From Hyphomicrobiales bacterium (GTDB lineage Bacteria; Pseudomonadota; Alphaproteobacteria; Rhizobiales; Rhizobiaceae): a DNA stretch of 64,000 bases. The first letter of the stretch is position 1; every line of letters begins with the position of its first letter. Location of the stretch: positions 1-64,000 of the forward strand of contig UBMU01000027.1 of NCBI GenBank assembly GCA_900466605.1, written 5' to 3'. Both the position numbers and the translations under genes were made by a program. Shown here one piece after another: positions 1-9,070 of this stretch. Below the pieces are notes generated by a model, which ran no database searches, was not told where the DNA came from, and worked only from the letters and a program-made list of their open reading frames with translations.

Positions 1-153
1 GGGGACGAGAATTTTCATGGCTGCACCTGTCCGTTAGAGTTCGGGGTCAAACCAGCGACTTGTTGGGCAGAAGCCCATTAACGCAAACAGTGGCTGATCC
101 GTTGATCGAAAAGCAACAAACCTTCGCCCTGCTCGGATACGAGTTCGCGTGGT

Positions 154-2190
154 CTAGAGATCCTTTGCAATGCGCAGGCCATCGTAGATGGCCGCATGGG
201 TATTGCGTGCTGCGACCGCATCGCCGATGCGGAAGAGTTGGAACTTTCCATCCCTGTTGCGAACCACGGATTGCGGCTCGCCATCGATAAGTTGGTCGTA
301 CGAGGTCTCGCCGAGATTGGACGAAAGAGGCTTGAGCTCGAAATAGAGTTCATCGAGCGGGATCGTCCCATGGTTGACGACAATCTGATCGAAGGTGCGC
401 TGTTTCGACACCCCACCGTAATCGCTTCCGATCATGGCAACGATTTGGTTTCCAGCCCTTTCGGCGGATTCAAGGCGGAACGTAACTGTAAAGGTCACAT
501 CCAGCTTCTGAAGTGATCGCATGTAGGGGACAAGGTTCATGGCCATGACCTCAGGTGCGAAGGAACGATCCGGCGTCATGATCTCGACCTTTGCGCCTGC
601 CTTTGCCAGGAACTCGGCGGCCTGCAGGCCCGCGTGATCTCCAGCATCATCGAATACGAGGACGTTAGAGCCAGGCTTCACGTCTCCTGAAATGATATCC
701 CAGGACGATACGACAAGATCGTTGCCCTTGGTCAGAACCTCGGTGTGAGGAAGGCCCCCTGTCGCGATGATGACGACGTCGGGCCGCTCCGAGATGATTG
801 TTTCTACTTCGGCCCACGTATTGAAATGGAAGATGACGCCGTATTTCTCGCACTGGGCCATCCTCCAGTCGATGATGCTGATCATCTCTCGGCGCCGCTC
901 GCTCTGTGCGGTCAGCCGGATCTGCCCTCCCGGATTGCTGGCGGCCTCAAATACGATCACTTCATGACCGCGCTCGGCAGCGACGCGGGCGGCTTCAAGG
1001 CCGGCAGGGCCAGCGCCAACCACGACAACTTTCCTACGCAGTTCGGCCTTTGGGACGATGTGTGGCATCGTCTGCTCTCGACCGGTGGCCGCGTTGTGAA
1101 TACAGAACGCCATTCCACCTTGGTAGATGCGGTCAAGACAGTAGTTGGCGCCGACGCACGGCCGAATGTCTTCTTCCCGTTTTTCGATGATCTTACGAAC
1201 GATGTGGGGATCGGTCATGTGCGCACGCGTCATGCCTACCATATCGACCTTTCCGGCCGAAATTGCGTGACGAGCGGTCGCGACATCGGGGATCTTGGCC
1301 GCATGGAAGGTCGGGAAGTTGGTCGCCGCCTTGATTTCCCCGGCAAAGTCGAGGTGGGGTGAATTGGCCATTCCCTGGATCGGAATAACATCAGTGAGGC
1401 CCGGATCCGTATCGATATGGCCCCGGATAACGTTCAGGTAGTCAATGAGACCGCTGTCGCGTAGCCTGCGGGATATTTCGATCCCTTCGGCCTTGCCCGT
1501 GCCGCCGGGAACACACTCGTCGGCGGTATAACGGACACCGAGAATGAAGTCGTTTCCCACTCTTGCACGCATTGCCTTGAAGACGTCGAGACAGAACCGC
1601 ATGCGGTTTTCGAGCGATCCACCGTAAGGGCCCTCGAGTTCGTTGGTAAGGGGCGACGTGAACTGATCGATGAGATGGCCATAGGCCTCAAGTTCAACGC
1701 CATCCATCCCGCCGGCCTTCATGCGCTCAGCGGCGTCGGCGAAATCCTTGATGATACGCTCGATATCCCAATCTTCCAGTTTCTTTGGGAATGCACGATG
1801 CGCCGCCTCACGATGGTGAGACGGGGCCACGACGGGGAGCCAGTCACCCTTGTCCCAGCGAGTTCGCCTTCCGAGGTGCGTGAGCTGAATCATGATCGCA
1901 GCCCCTTGTTCGTGGACGGCATCCGTCATCTCCCTCACCCAGGGCACGATCTCGTCCTTGTAGGCCAAAAGATTGTTAAAAACCGGCGGACTGTCCTTGG
2001 AAACGGCTGCAGATCCCGCAGTCATCGTCATGGCAACGCCGCCTTTGGCCCGCTCGACCGTGTAGGCTCGGTAGCGCTCCTTGGGCATCCCATCCTCTGG
2101 ATAGGCCGGCTCATGGGATGTCACGATGATGCGGTTGCGTAGCGTCAGATGCTTGAGTTGATACGGCTGCAGCAGGGGATCGTTCGACAT
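154..2190 (-). CDS. StcD-like N-methylproline/dimethylamine-type demethylase (OYE/TMADH family)
   Basis: A 678-residue flavoprotein with the three-part plan of trimethylamine dehydrogenase and 2,4-dienoyl-CoA reductase. An FMN TIM barrel covers residues 1-340, an iron-sulfur segment lies near 345-363, and an FAD/NAD-binding half starts at GAGPAGLEAARV near residue 392. Rhizobial StcD enzymes of this family demethylate N-methylproline in stachydrine (proline betaine) breakdown, and the betaine-type transporter next door supports a similar job. The cluster segment reads C-x2-A-x2-C-x11-C, so the second of the four expected cysteines is alanine. The ATG at 2190 was chosen because the alignable sequence begins at MSNDPLLQPYQL; upstream in-frame starts would add a non-homologous leader. 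It is divergent from the TetR gene. The exact substrate is inferred. Confidence 0.85.
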   Translation of the reverse strand: MSNDPLLQPYQLKHLTLRNRIIVTSHEPAYPEDGMPKERYRAYTVERAKGGVAMTMTAGSAAVSKDSPPVFNNLLAYKDEIVPWVREMTDAVHEQGAAIMIQLTHLGRRTRWDKGDWLPVVAPSHHREAAHRAFPKKLEDWDIERIIKDFADAAERMKAGGMDGVELEAYGHLIDQFTSPLTNELEGPYGGSLENRMRFCLDVFKAMRARVGNDFILGVRYTADECVPGGTGKAEGIEISRRLRDSGLIDYLNVIRGHIDTDPGLTDVIPIQGMANSPHLDFAGEIKAATNFPTFHAAKIPDVATARHAISAGKVDMVGMTRAHMTDPHIVRKIIEKREEDIRPCVGANYCLDRIYQGGMAFCIHNAATGREQTMPHIVPKAELRRKVVVVGAGPAGLEAARVAAERGHEVIVFEAASNPGGQIRLTAQSERRREMISIIDWRMAQCEKYGVIFHFNTWAEVETIISERPDVVIIATGGLPHTEVLTKGNDLVVSSWDIISGDVKPGSNVLVFDDAGDHAGLQAAEFLAKAGAKVEIMTPDRSFAPEVMAMNLVPYMRSLQKLDVTFTVTFRLESAERAGNQIVAMIGSDYGGVSKQRTFDQIVVNHGTIPLDELYFELKPLSSNLGETSYDQLIDGEPQSVVRNRDGKFQLFRIGDAVAARNTHAAIYDGLRIAKDL

Positions 2191-2232
2191 CGGGCACGCT
2201 CCGAATTGGGAAGTGGTCTGGACGGTAGGCGG

Positions 2233-2295
2233 AATGTACACATGTGTCAACGCCGAAAACATCAAGGTCAATATTATCTGACAGTAATGTACATT
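2233..2295. promoter_or_regulatory. Candidate TetR operators between divergent genes
   Basis: The 144-bp gap between the demethylase and the tetR gene holds two copies of AATGTACA (2233-2240 and 2286-2293). The second sits in the perfect palindrome AATGTACATT (2286-2295), and the first abuts the palindrome ACACATGTGT (2238-2247). Their position in a divergent promoter region beside a TetR gene suggests operators. This is inference from symmetry and position only. Confidence 0.4.
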
Positions 2296-2334
2296 TTGAT
2301 TGTGCCAAGTTTAACGATTTGCTAGGAATTGAAT

Positions 2335-2964
2335 ATGGACCAGAATTTGAGCGACAGTGGCTGGCGTGGATCGAAGGAGGGATGGCTCGAGGCAGCCTAT
2401 GAGTCCCTACTGGAGTCCGGGATAGACTCAGTGAAGATCCTGCCTCTGGCAAAAAAGCTCAACCTATCACGCACCAGCTTCTACTGGTTCTTCAAGGATC
2501 GCGAAGAACTTCTGGACGGGTTGGTCTCGCGCTGGCGGGACAAAAATACCGGCTCTATCGTAAAGCAGTCGGAAGCCTATTCGGAAACCTTGGCAGAAGC
2601 GATGCTCAACGTTTTCGACTGCTGGCTGGACAGCAAGCTGTTCGACAGCAAGTTCGAATTTGCCGTAAGAAGCTGGGCCTTGCAGTCTGAGGATATCCTT
2701 CAGGAGGTTCAAAAGGCAGATCGAACACGGGTGGACGCACTTGCCAGCATGTTCAAACGCTTCGGACATCCCGAGATCGGAGCCGATGTCCGCGCGCGGA
2801 CAACCTATCTCGTTCAGATCGGTTACATCTCCATGCAGTCGGACGAAAGCATCAACGTTCGCATGAAGCGCATTCCCGAATACATCGCGATCTACACGGG
2901 TGAGGTTCCACAGCAGCGAGAGCTTGACCGGTTCTTTGCAAGACATAGCTACAAGTCAGGCTAG
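2335..2964 (+). CDS. TetR/AcrR family transcriptional regulator
   Basis: A 209-residue protein with an N-terminal helix-turn-helix (residues about 20-65, ending NLSRTSFYWFFKDREELLDGL, the usual TetR recognition helix and tyrosine/phenylalanine cap) and a less conserved ligand-binding C-terminal half. The ATG at 2335 follows AGGAA with a 6-base gap, which favours it over the TTG at 2329. It diverges from the demethylase gene and is followed after 7 bases by the ProC-like gene, so it probably controls the betaine uptake and breakdown cluster on both sides. The inducer is unknown but is likely the transported quaternary amine or a breakdown intermediate. Confidence 0.85.
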   Translation: MDQNLSDSGWRGSKEGWLEAAYESLLESGIDSVKILPLAKKLNLSRTSFYWFFKDREELLDGLVSRWRDKNTGSIVKQSEAYSETLAEAMLNVFDCWLDSKLFDSKFEFAVRSWALQSEDILQEVQKADRTRVDALASMFKRFGHPEIGADVRARTTYLVQIGYISMQSDESINVRMKRIPEYIAIYTGEVPQQRELDRFFARHSYKSG

Positions 2965-2971
2965 GGATGAG

Positions 2972-3766
2972 ATGAGCGGAAAAGCAAGGATCGGGATCAT
3001 TGGCGGCGCAGGTTGGCTTGGCGGTTCCATCGCAGAAGCGATCCTTCGCTCCGGCCTTACCGATCCCGATAATCTTACGCTTTCCTATCGCCGCTCTCGG
3101 CCAGACCGTTTCGCCGCTTCTCACTGGACGACCGACAATCAATTTCTTGCAGACCGTTCAGATGTCGTTATCTTCTCAGTGCGTCCAGAGGACTGGGGTT
3201 CGGTCCCTGTAAACCTGGAGCGAAAGCTTGTGATCTCGGTCATGGCCGGCGTTCGCATCTCGGCGCTAATGGAAAAGCATGCGTCCGAAAGAGTTGTAAG
3301 AGCCCTCCCCAACGCTGCTGCCGAGGTCTCATTTTCCTTCACGCCATGGATGGCCTCAGCAAGTGTCGATGCCGATGATCGCATTCTGGTACGAAAGATC
3401 TTTGGCGCCTGCGGTGTTGAAGATGAAGTGAACAGCGAAGCCGACATCGATTACCTCACGGGCATGTCGGGCACTGGACCCGCCTTCCCCGCGCTTCTTG
3501 CCGCAGCGATGATGAAGCACGCGATCACTCAGGGCTTGCCTGCCGAGGTTGCACAGCGAGCTGTCCTGACGATGCTGATTGGAACCGGACGCCTATTGGA
3601 GCGACATAAGGATAGCCCGACCGAGATCGTAAACCGCTTTCTCGAATACCGAGGCGTAACCGCGGCTGGCATTGAAGAGATGCGCGCATCAGGATTCGAC
3701 GATGCTGTTTCTCGTGGCTTGGCCGCAGCGTTCAAGAAATCGGTGAGTATGGGAGGCACTTCCTAA
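2972..3766 (+). CDS. Pyrroline-5-carboxylate reductase-like protein (ProC family)
   Basis: A 264-residue protein close to the usual ProC length. It has an N-terminal Rossmann motif (IGIIGGAGWLGGSIAEAIL), a central Rossmann fold and a C-terminal dimerisation domain with the MSGTGPAFPALLAAAM helix that carries the family's substrate-binding region. ProC reduces pyrroline-5-carboxylate to proline with NAD(P)H. In a betaine-degradation cluster a paralogue could act on a related cyclic imine. The ATG at 2972 lies 7 bases after the tetR stop and has a GGGATGAG-type ribosome site. The first glycine box is slightly unusual (GGAGWLGG), so the substrate may differ from housekeeping ProC. Family assignment is firm; the substrate is inferred. 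Confidence 0.75.
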   Translation: MSGKARIGIIGGAGWLGGSIAEAILRSGLTDPDNLTLSYRRSRPDRFAASHWTTDNQFLADRSDVVIFSVRPEDWGSVPVNLERKLVISVMAGVRISALMEKHASERVVRALPNAAAEVSFSFTPWMASASVDADDRILVRKIFGACGVEDEVNSEADIDYLTGMSGTGPAFPALLAAAMMKHAITQGLPAEVAQRAVLTMLIGTGRLLERHKDSPTEIVNRFLEYRGVTAAGIEEMRASGFDDAVSRGLAAAFKKSVSMGGTS

Positions 3767-3832
3767 CGACCGTTGAAGCGGGTTTCGCGGCGACCCGCTC
3801 AAGAATACGTGCCGCTAAAAAAGGGAACGATA

Positions 3833-4834
3833 ATGACCAAACTATTGGCTTCTACGTGCATGGTATTTGGGCTGCTGGGAGCGGCCACATACGCGAATGC
3901 CGCAGATTGCGGCAGCGTCACAATCGCGAGCATGAACTGGCAAAGTGCCGAAGTCCTATCGAACCTGGATAAGATCATCCTGAACGAGGGATACGGCTGC
4001 CAGGCGGAGATCACCGTCGGCGATACCGTTCCGACGATCACATCAATGGCGGAGAAAGGTAAACCCGATATCGCTCCCGAGGCCTGGATTGATCTTCTTC
4101 CCGAGGTTGTGAAGAAGGGCACTGATGAGGGACGCATCGTCAAGGTCGGCTCTCCACTTCCCGATGGAGGCATTCAAGGTTGGTGGATCCCGAAATATCT
4201 GGCGGACGCCCATCCAGATCTAAAAACAATTTCCGACGTGCTCAAGCACCCGGAATTGTTCCCAGACGCAGAAGACTCTGCCAAAGGCGCGATCTACAAC
4301 GGACCTCAGGGCTGGGGCGGTACGGTCGTCACCTCGCAGCTATTCAAGGCATTCGATGGTGAGAAAGCAGGCTTCAAGCTGGTAGACACTGGCTCCGGTG
4401 CGGGCCTCGATGGGTCGATCGCAAAAGCCTACGAGCGCAAGCAGGGTTGGGCCGGTTACTACTGGGCCCCGACTGCTTTGCTTGGCAAGTATGAAATGGT
4501 GAAGCTTGAGGCCGGCGTTCCGGCCGATGCAGCTGAATGGAAACGCTGCAATACGGTTGCGGATTGCCCGGATCCGAAACCGAACGCATGGCCGGTCGAT
4601 ACCATCGTCACACTCGTAGCAAAGCCTTTCTCGGAAAAGGCCGGACCAGATGTGATGGCGTACCTCGAGAAGCGCTCGTGGAGCAATGATACCGTGAACA
4701 AGCTAATGGCGTGGATGACGGACAATCAGGCGAACGGCGAGGACGGTGCCAAGCACTTCCTGAAGGAAAACAAAGACATCTGGACAAAATGGGTGTCGGA
4801 AGACGCAGCAAAGAAAATCGAAGCCTCGCTTTGA
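3833..4834 (+). CDS. proX: Glycine betaine/proline betaine ABC transporter substrate-binding protein (ProX-like)
   Basis: A 333-residue periplasmic binding protein with a clear signal peptide (MTKLLASTCMVFGLLGAATYANA, cleavage before ADCGSV), followed by an OpuAC-type domain. Aromatic residues suited to a cation-pi box for quaternary ammonium ligands are plentiful (WWIPKYL, GWGG, WAGYYWAP). The ATG at 3833 follows AAGGGAACG. It precedes the permease and ATPase genes in the standard order and is separated from them by a strong hairpin at 4845-4870. Its likely role is high-affinity uptake of a betaine as nutrient rather than osmolyte, because catabolic genes surround it. The ligand is not provable from sequence. 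Confidence 0.88.
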   Translation: MTKLLASTCMVFGLLGAATYANAADCGSVTIASMNWQSAEVLSNLDKIILNEGYGCQAEITVGDTVPTITSMAEKGKPDIAPEAWIDLLPEVVKKGTDEGRIVKVGSPLPDGGIQGWWIPKYLADAHPDLKTISDVLKHPELFPDAEDSAKGAIYNGPQGWGGTVVTSQLFKAFDGEKAGFKLVDTGSGAGLDGSIAKAYERKQGWAGYYWAPTALLGKYEMVKLEAGVPADAAEWKRCNTVADCPDPKPNAWPVDTIVTLVAKPFSEKAGPDVMAYLEKRSWSNDTVNKLMAWMTDNQANGEDGAKHFLKENKDIWTKWVSEDAAKKIEASL

Positions 4835-4844
4835 TAGTTGAATA

Positions 4845-4870
4845 GGCGGCGCGTTTTGACACGCGCCGCC
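4845..4870 (+). terminator. Hairpin/attenuator between proX and proW
   Basis: Perfect 10-bp GC-rich stem: GGCGGCGCGT at 4845-4854, loop TTTGAC, ACGCGCCGCC at 4861-4870. It starts 10 bases after the proX stop. Such intercistronic hairpins stabilise upstream binding-protein mRNA and lower permease expression. There is no long T run, so partial termination or processing is more likely than a full stop. Confidence 0.6.
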
Positions 4871-4934
4871 GCTTCAAAAGCCGGAAAAATAACCAGAAGA
4901 CTTGTCACGGCTCTTTCAAAAAAAGGGGAACCGA

Positions 4935-5822
4935 ATGGAATGGTTTTACAAATTTCCGCATATGAACGACGAAAATCTTCGCGACCTCAAGAAGATGATT
5001 GACGACGGATTCCGCTCTTTCACACGAGCATATGGCGATTCAATTGAGAGCTTCTTTTCTCCGTTGCAGCACTTCCTAATTGCGGTCGACCGCTTCATGA
5101 CCCAAACACCGTGGCCGATCATAACGCTCCTGGTCCTGGTCGTTGCGTGGTTGGGAAGCCGCAGCATAAAGATCGTGTTGGGCTGTCTCGTGACGTTGCT
5201 GCTCATCGGTTATTTCGACATGTGGGAAGACACGATGCGCACCGTCTCGATGATCTTCGTTTGCACGGTCTTGTCGATCGCGATCGGCTTGCCGATGGGC
5301 ATTCTCATGGCCCGGTCTGACCGGTTCCAACGCGTTATTCATCCGATCCTTGACGTGATGCAAACAATGCCGAGTTTCGTCTACCTTATCCCCGTAGTAA
5401 TGCTGCTCGGAATTGGCCGTGTTCCCGGCCTAATCGCCGTCGTTATTTATGCAATTCCGCCGATGATCCGATTGACCGACCTCGGCATTCGACTTGTTGA
5501 CAAGGACGTGCTCGAGGCAGCCGACGCCTTCGGGGTGTCAAATTCACAGAAATTACTCAAGGTGCAGATGCCGCTAGCGCTACCAACCATCATGGCTGGG
5601 ATCAACCAAACCATCATGATGGCGTTGGCAATGGTCGTGGTGGCCTCGATGATTGGTGTCCAAGGGCTTGGGCAACCGGTCCTGAAGGCGATTGCCAATC
5701 AGTATTTCACGCTTGGTATTTTCAACGGCCTTGCCATTGTCGGCATCGCCATCATCTTCGATCGGGTCAGCCAGGCATATGGCAAACGGCTCCAGAAACA
5801 TCGGGAGATCGTCCATGGCTGA
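4935..5822 (+). CDS. proW: Quaternary amine ABC transporter permease (ProW-like)
   Basis: A 295-residue inner-membrane protein with an N-terminal extension (about 60 residues), then hydrophobic segments near residues 65-85, 88-100, 107-135, 145-180, 220-245 and 260-280. The family EAA-type loop is visible (LEAADAFGVSNSQKLLKVQMPLALPTI). This is the translocation subunit of the OpuA/ProU class. The ATG at 4935 has AAGGGGAA upstream. The 3' end overlaps the ATPase gene by 8 bases, indicating translational coupling. The partners are the binding protein at 3833 and the ATPase at 5815. Confidence 0.9.
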   Translation: MEWFYKFPHMNDENLRDLKKMIDDGFRSFTRAYGDSIESFFSPLQHFLIAVDRFMTQTPWPIITLLVLVVAWLGSRSIKIVLGCLVTLLLIGYFDMWEDTMRTVSMIFVCTVLSIAIGLPMGILMARSDRFQRVIHPILDVMQTMPSFVYLIPVVMLLGIGRVPGLIAVVIYAIPPMIRLTDLGIRLVDKDVLEAADAFGVSNSQKLLKVQMPLALPTIMAGINQTIMMALAMVVVASMIGVQGLGQPVLKAIANQYFTLGIFNGLAIVGIAIIFDRVSQAYGKRLQKHREIVHG

Positions 5823-6888
5823 TCACGCTTTCGGCGGCATTAAGATCCGTCATCTTTTCAAGATCTTCGGTCCCAACGCAAAATCGCATGTCGAGTCGGT
5901 TCAAAACGGGATGACGAAGGCCGAGCTAAACCAGAAGCACGCCCACGTACTCGGGCTGCGTGATATCAATATCGAAATGCCATCGGGCTCCATCCAGGTC
6001 ATCATGGGCCTGTCCGGCTCGGGCAAATCGACGCTCATTCGTCACATCAATCGATTGATCGACCCGACCGCCGGCGAAGTGCTTGTGGATGGTGTGGACG
6101 TGGTCAAGATGGATGAGACCGAGCTTCGAAAATTCCGGCGGCACCAGACGGCGATGGTTTTTCAGAAATTCGCACTCCTGCCGCATCGCAACGTTCTCGA
6201 CAACACGCTCTTTGGTCTTGAGGTCCAGGGTGTGGAACGTACTAAGGCGGTCGACGTCGCCATGCGGTGGCTGGAGCGCGTCGGTCTCAAAGGCTATGAG
6301 GAAAAATATCCAAACCAGCTTTCAGGGGGCATGCAGCAGCGCGTTGGCCTGGCCCGCGCTCTTTCGAATGACGCGCCGGTCCTTTTGATGGATGAAGCCT
6401 ATTCTGCGCTCGACCCGCTGATCCGCACGGACATGCAGACTGTGCTGCTCGACATCCAGCGGGAGATCAAGAAGACCATCGTGTTTATCACACACGATCT
6501 CGATGAGGCACTGAGGCTGGGCGACCAGATCGCCATTTTGCGCGATGGCCAAGTCATCCAGCAAGGCAGCAGCCAGGACATCGTATTGCGACCGGCAGAC
6601 GAGTACGTCGCCAACTTCGTGAGGGAGGTCAACCGCGGCCGCGTGGTTCAGGTCAATGCCATTATGAGGCCCCTGCGACCAGGAGCTGCTGTTAGCGGAG
6701 TCACCCTCGACGCTACGACGACCGTCGAGGAGGCCGTACGCTTGCTGGCGTCGGTTCCCGATGGTGACGTAACGGTCATCGCCAAGGGATCTCTGCCTGT
6801 CGGTGTTGTCACCTTCCGTCAGCTTGCGAGCGCGATGGTCTCGGATTGCACCCCAACGCACGAGGATGCCATTGCGCTCGTCCAATGA
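5815..6888 (+). CDS. proV: Quaternary amine ABC transporter ATP-binding protein (ProV-like)
   Basis: A 357-residue ABC ATPase. Walker A is GLSGSGKST near residue 65, the signature LSGGMQQR is near 172, Walker B is VLLMDEAYSALDP and the switch histidine lies in ITHDLDEAL. A C-terminal CBS-like region follows (from about residue 280, ending before residue 357), as in ProV/OpuAA proteins, where CBS domains sense ionic strength. This one appears short, with about one recognisable CBS motif. The ATG at 5815 lies inside the end of proW (8-base overlap). It energises uptake with ProW and ProX. A longer in-frame extension upstream was rejected because it lies wholly inside proW. Confidence 0.92.
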   Translation: MADHAFGGIKIRHLFKIFGPNAKSHVESVQNGMTKAELNQKHAHVLGLRDINIEMPSGSIQVIMGLSGSGKSTLIRHINRLIDPTAGEVLVDGVDVVKMDETELRKFRRHQTAMVFQKFALLPHRNVLDNTLFGLEVQGVERTKAVDVAMRWLERVGLKGYEEKYPNQLSGGMQQRVGLARALSNDAPVLLMDEAYSALDPLIRTDMQTVLLDIQREIKKTIVFITHDLDEALRLGDQIAILRDGQVIQQGSSQDIVLRPADEYVANFVREVNRGRVVQVNAIMRPLRPGAAVSGVTLDATTTVEEAVRLLASVPDGDVTVIAKGSLPVGVVTFRQLASAMVSDCTPTHEDAIALVQ

Positions 6889-7083
6889 GGCATCAAGACA
6901 ATAGGGTTACCAGACGCGAACTTAGAATCTCATCGCAGTTTCTAAAGCGCCTCTTCCTCAACTGACCGCGTTAAGACCTAAAGGCGCGGTAGGTCCCGTC
7001 ACGCGCGTCTCATGCCTTGGACCACTGCTCGCTGGTGCCCAGATAACCATCGTCGCCTAAACCCTGCAGATTCGGGAGTGACA

Positions 7084-9069
7084 ATGCCCCAAGAGTTTCC
7101 CCGCCTCTTCAGTCCGCTTCGGATTCGCGGGCACACGCTTCGCAATCGCATCGTCTTTGGCGCTCATACCGCAAACATGGCCGTTGAGGGCCTGCCGACT
7201 GAGCGCCATATCGCCTACTACGCCGAGCGCGCTATTGGCGGTGCCGCGATGATCGTCGTCGAGCCAATGCCTGTCCACGCTGCCGCGGTTTTGACGCAAC
7301 GAAACTTCCGTCATTCCAACGATACTGTTATCCCACACTTTGCCAAGCTTGTCCGGGCCATCAAGGACAATGGAGCTGTTGCGATCCAGCAGCTCTACCA
7401 CGTGGGAGCGCATGGCGACTCAGATAACTCCTTTCATCCCCATTGGTCACCGTCAGGTCTTCCGAGTTACCATGACAGCGACGGTTCGCATCCGATGACC
7501 GAAGCCGAGATCTGGACGACGATCGAAGGATTTGTTCAGGCCGCGCGCCGATGTCGCGAGGCTGGCTTCGATGGCGTCGAGGTGTGGGCAGCCTATCTGG
7601 GGATGGTCGACCAGTTCTGGACGCCTTGGAGCAATCGACGAGAGGACCAATGGGGAGGCTCGCTCGAGAACCGCACACGAATGTCTCGCGAGATCCTTTG
7701 CCGGATACGGGAAACCTGCGGACCGGATTTCATCATTGGCCTCGCAGTTAGTGACGAGCCGGACGTCAAGGCCGCACTACAGCGAGATGAGCTTGCAGAG
7801 ATCGTGAAACTTCACGATGAGCTGGGTCTCATCGACTATGTCACATGTGGATCGGGAGGCTACCTCGATTTCTACAAGTTGATGCCGACGTTTATCTACC
7901 CCGAAAAGCTCGGTGCCGATCTTGCCGCATGTCTCAAGAAAGTCGTGAGAACCGCCGTCGTCATCGCCGAGAGTCACATCCGAACGCCTGAGAACGCTGA
8001 GACCGTCCTCGGCGAAGGCTCGTCTGACCTTGTTTCGATCGTTCGTGGACAAATCGCCGATCCCCACCTGGCGCGAAAGGCCAGCGAAGGCCGTCCTGAA
8101 GACATTCGAGGCTGTATATCCTGCAATCAGATGTGCTGGGGGCGTCGTTCCAGGGATTACTGGATAAGCTGTCTGATCAATCCTTCGGCTGGACGTGAAT
8201 TCGAATGGAATGGCGATCGTTTCATTACGACACCCGATCCAAAGCGAGTGTTTGTCATCGGCGGCGGTCCAGCAGGGCTAGAGGCGGCAAGGGTTGCGTC
8301 CGAACGCGGCCACAGGGTCGTCCTCTCGGAAGCCGGCGCGCGTCTCGGCGGCAATTTCTTGCTCGCAGGTCTGCAGCCGAGGCGCGCCCAGATCCTTGAT
8401 CTGCTCGGCTGGTACGAACGCCAACTGGAAAAGCTCGGCGTGGACGTCAAACTGAACACATATGTCGAAGCCGATGACATCGACCCGTCGGAAGTGGATG
8501 TCGTGATCATGGCAACCGGCTCCTACTCTCCCGAGACCGTTTTTCAGAAAGCTTTACCGACGATTGAGTCATTGCCTGGCATCGACAAGGGCGGCGTGTT
8601 CACCGTTGAGGCAGTCATGGCGAAGCAGGCAAGGCCCGGCAAGCGTGTCCTTCTGCTGGACGAGGGCGGGGGCTGGCGCGGCTGCGGGACGGCCTGGAAG
8701 CTCGCAGAGGACGGCCATCACGTTATAATTGCAACACCAGACGCGTTCGTTGGAAAAGAGCTTCAAAGAACCGCGGCCGACGTTCCAATGCGTCAGGTTT
8801 TAAAAAAGCTCGGTGTTCATTGGCTCACGGAGGTGAGCATCGTCGAATGGCACGGTAACGGTGCTACGGTTTTGGATCACAATACTGGTGAGCGCAATTT
8901 CGTCGAGGCGGACGGACTGGTCACCGCGACAACCAATCACCCAATGGACTGGTTGTTGCCAAGCCTGACGGAATTGGGTGTTCCCGTACGACAGGTCGGC
9001 GATTGCGCGGCACCGCGGCAAGCCCCCTACGCTTTCTACGACGGCAGAAGGGCGGGATTGGAGATCTGA
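7084..9069 (+). CDS. Second OYE/TMADH-family demethylase or reductase
   Basis: A 661-residue FMN/iron-sulfur/FAD protein, paralogous in plan to the gene at 154-2190 but clearly diverged. The TIM barrel covers residues 1-335, and a complete cluster motif C-x2-C-x3-C-x11-C lies at about 344-363 (CISCNQMC to C before LINPSAGRE). The FAD site VIGGGPAGLEAARVAS begins near residue 392. The ATG at 7084 follows GGGAGTG. It lies 195 bases after the ATPase gene and one base before the Ldh2-type gene, so it is co-transcribed with the latter. Two non-identical enzymes in one cluster could act on successive N-methyl groups or on different methylated amines. The substrate is inferred. Confidence 0.83.
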   Translation: MPQEFPRLFSPLRIRGHTLRNRIVFGAHTANMAVEGLPTERHIAYYAERAIGGAAMIVVEPMPVHAAAVLTQRNFRHSNDTVIPHFAKLVRAIKDNGAVAIQQLYHVGAHGDSDNSFHPHWSPSGLPSYHDSDGSHPMTEAEIWTTIEGFVQAARRCREAGFDGVEVWAAYLGMVDQFWTPWSNRREDQWGGSLENRTRMSREILCRIRETCGPDFIIGLAVSDEPDVKAALQRDELAEIVKLHDELGLIDYVTCGSGGYLDFYKLMPTFIYPEKLGADLAACLKKVVRTAVVIAESHIRTPENAETVLGEGSSDLVSIVRGQIADPHLARKASEGRPEDIRGCISCNQMCWGRRSRDYWISCLINPSAGREFEWNGDRFITTPDPKRVFVIGGGPAGLEAARVASERGHRVVLSEAGARLGGNFLLAGLQPRRAQILDLLGWYERQLEKLGVDVKLNTYVEADDIDPSEVDVVIMATGSYSPETVFQKALPTIESLPGIDKGGVFTVEAVMAKQARPGKRVLLLDEGGGWRGCGTAWKLAEDGHHVIIATPDAFVGKELQRTAADVPMRQVLKKLGVHWLTEVSIVEWHGNGATVLDHNTGERNFVEADGLVTATTNHPMDWLLPSLTELGVPVRQVGDCAAPRQAPYAFYDGRRAGLEI

Positions 9070-9070
9070 C

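Noticed and set aside
745..1362. 205-codon plus-strand frame inside the first demethylase gene
   Set aside because: Antisense shadow of a strongly supported enzyme gene.
5692..5814. N-terminal extension of the ProV-like ATPase
   Set aside because: The extension lies wholly within proW coding sequence. The ATG at 5815 gives the usual ProV length and a normal overlap.
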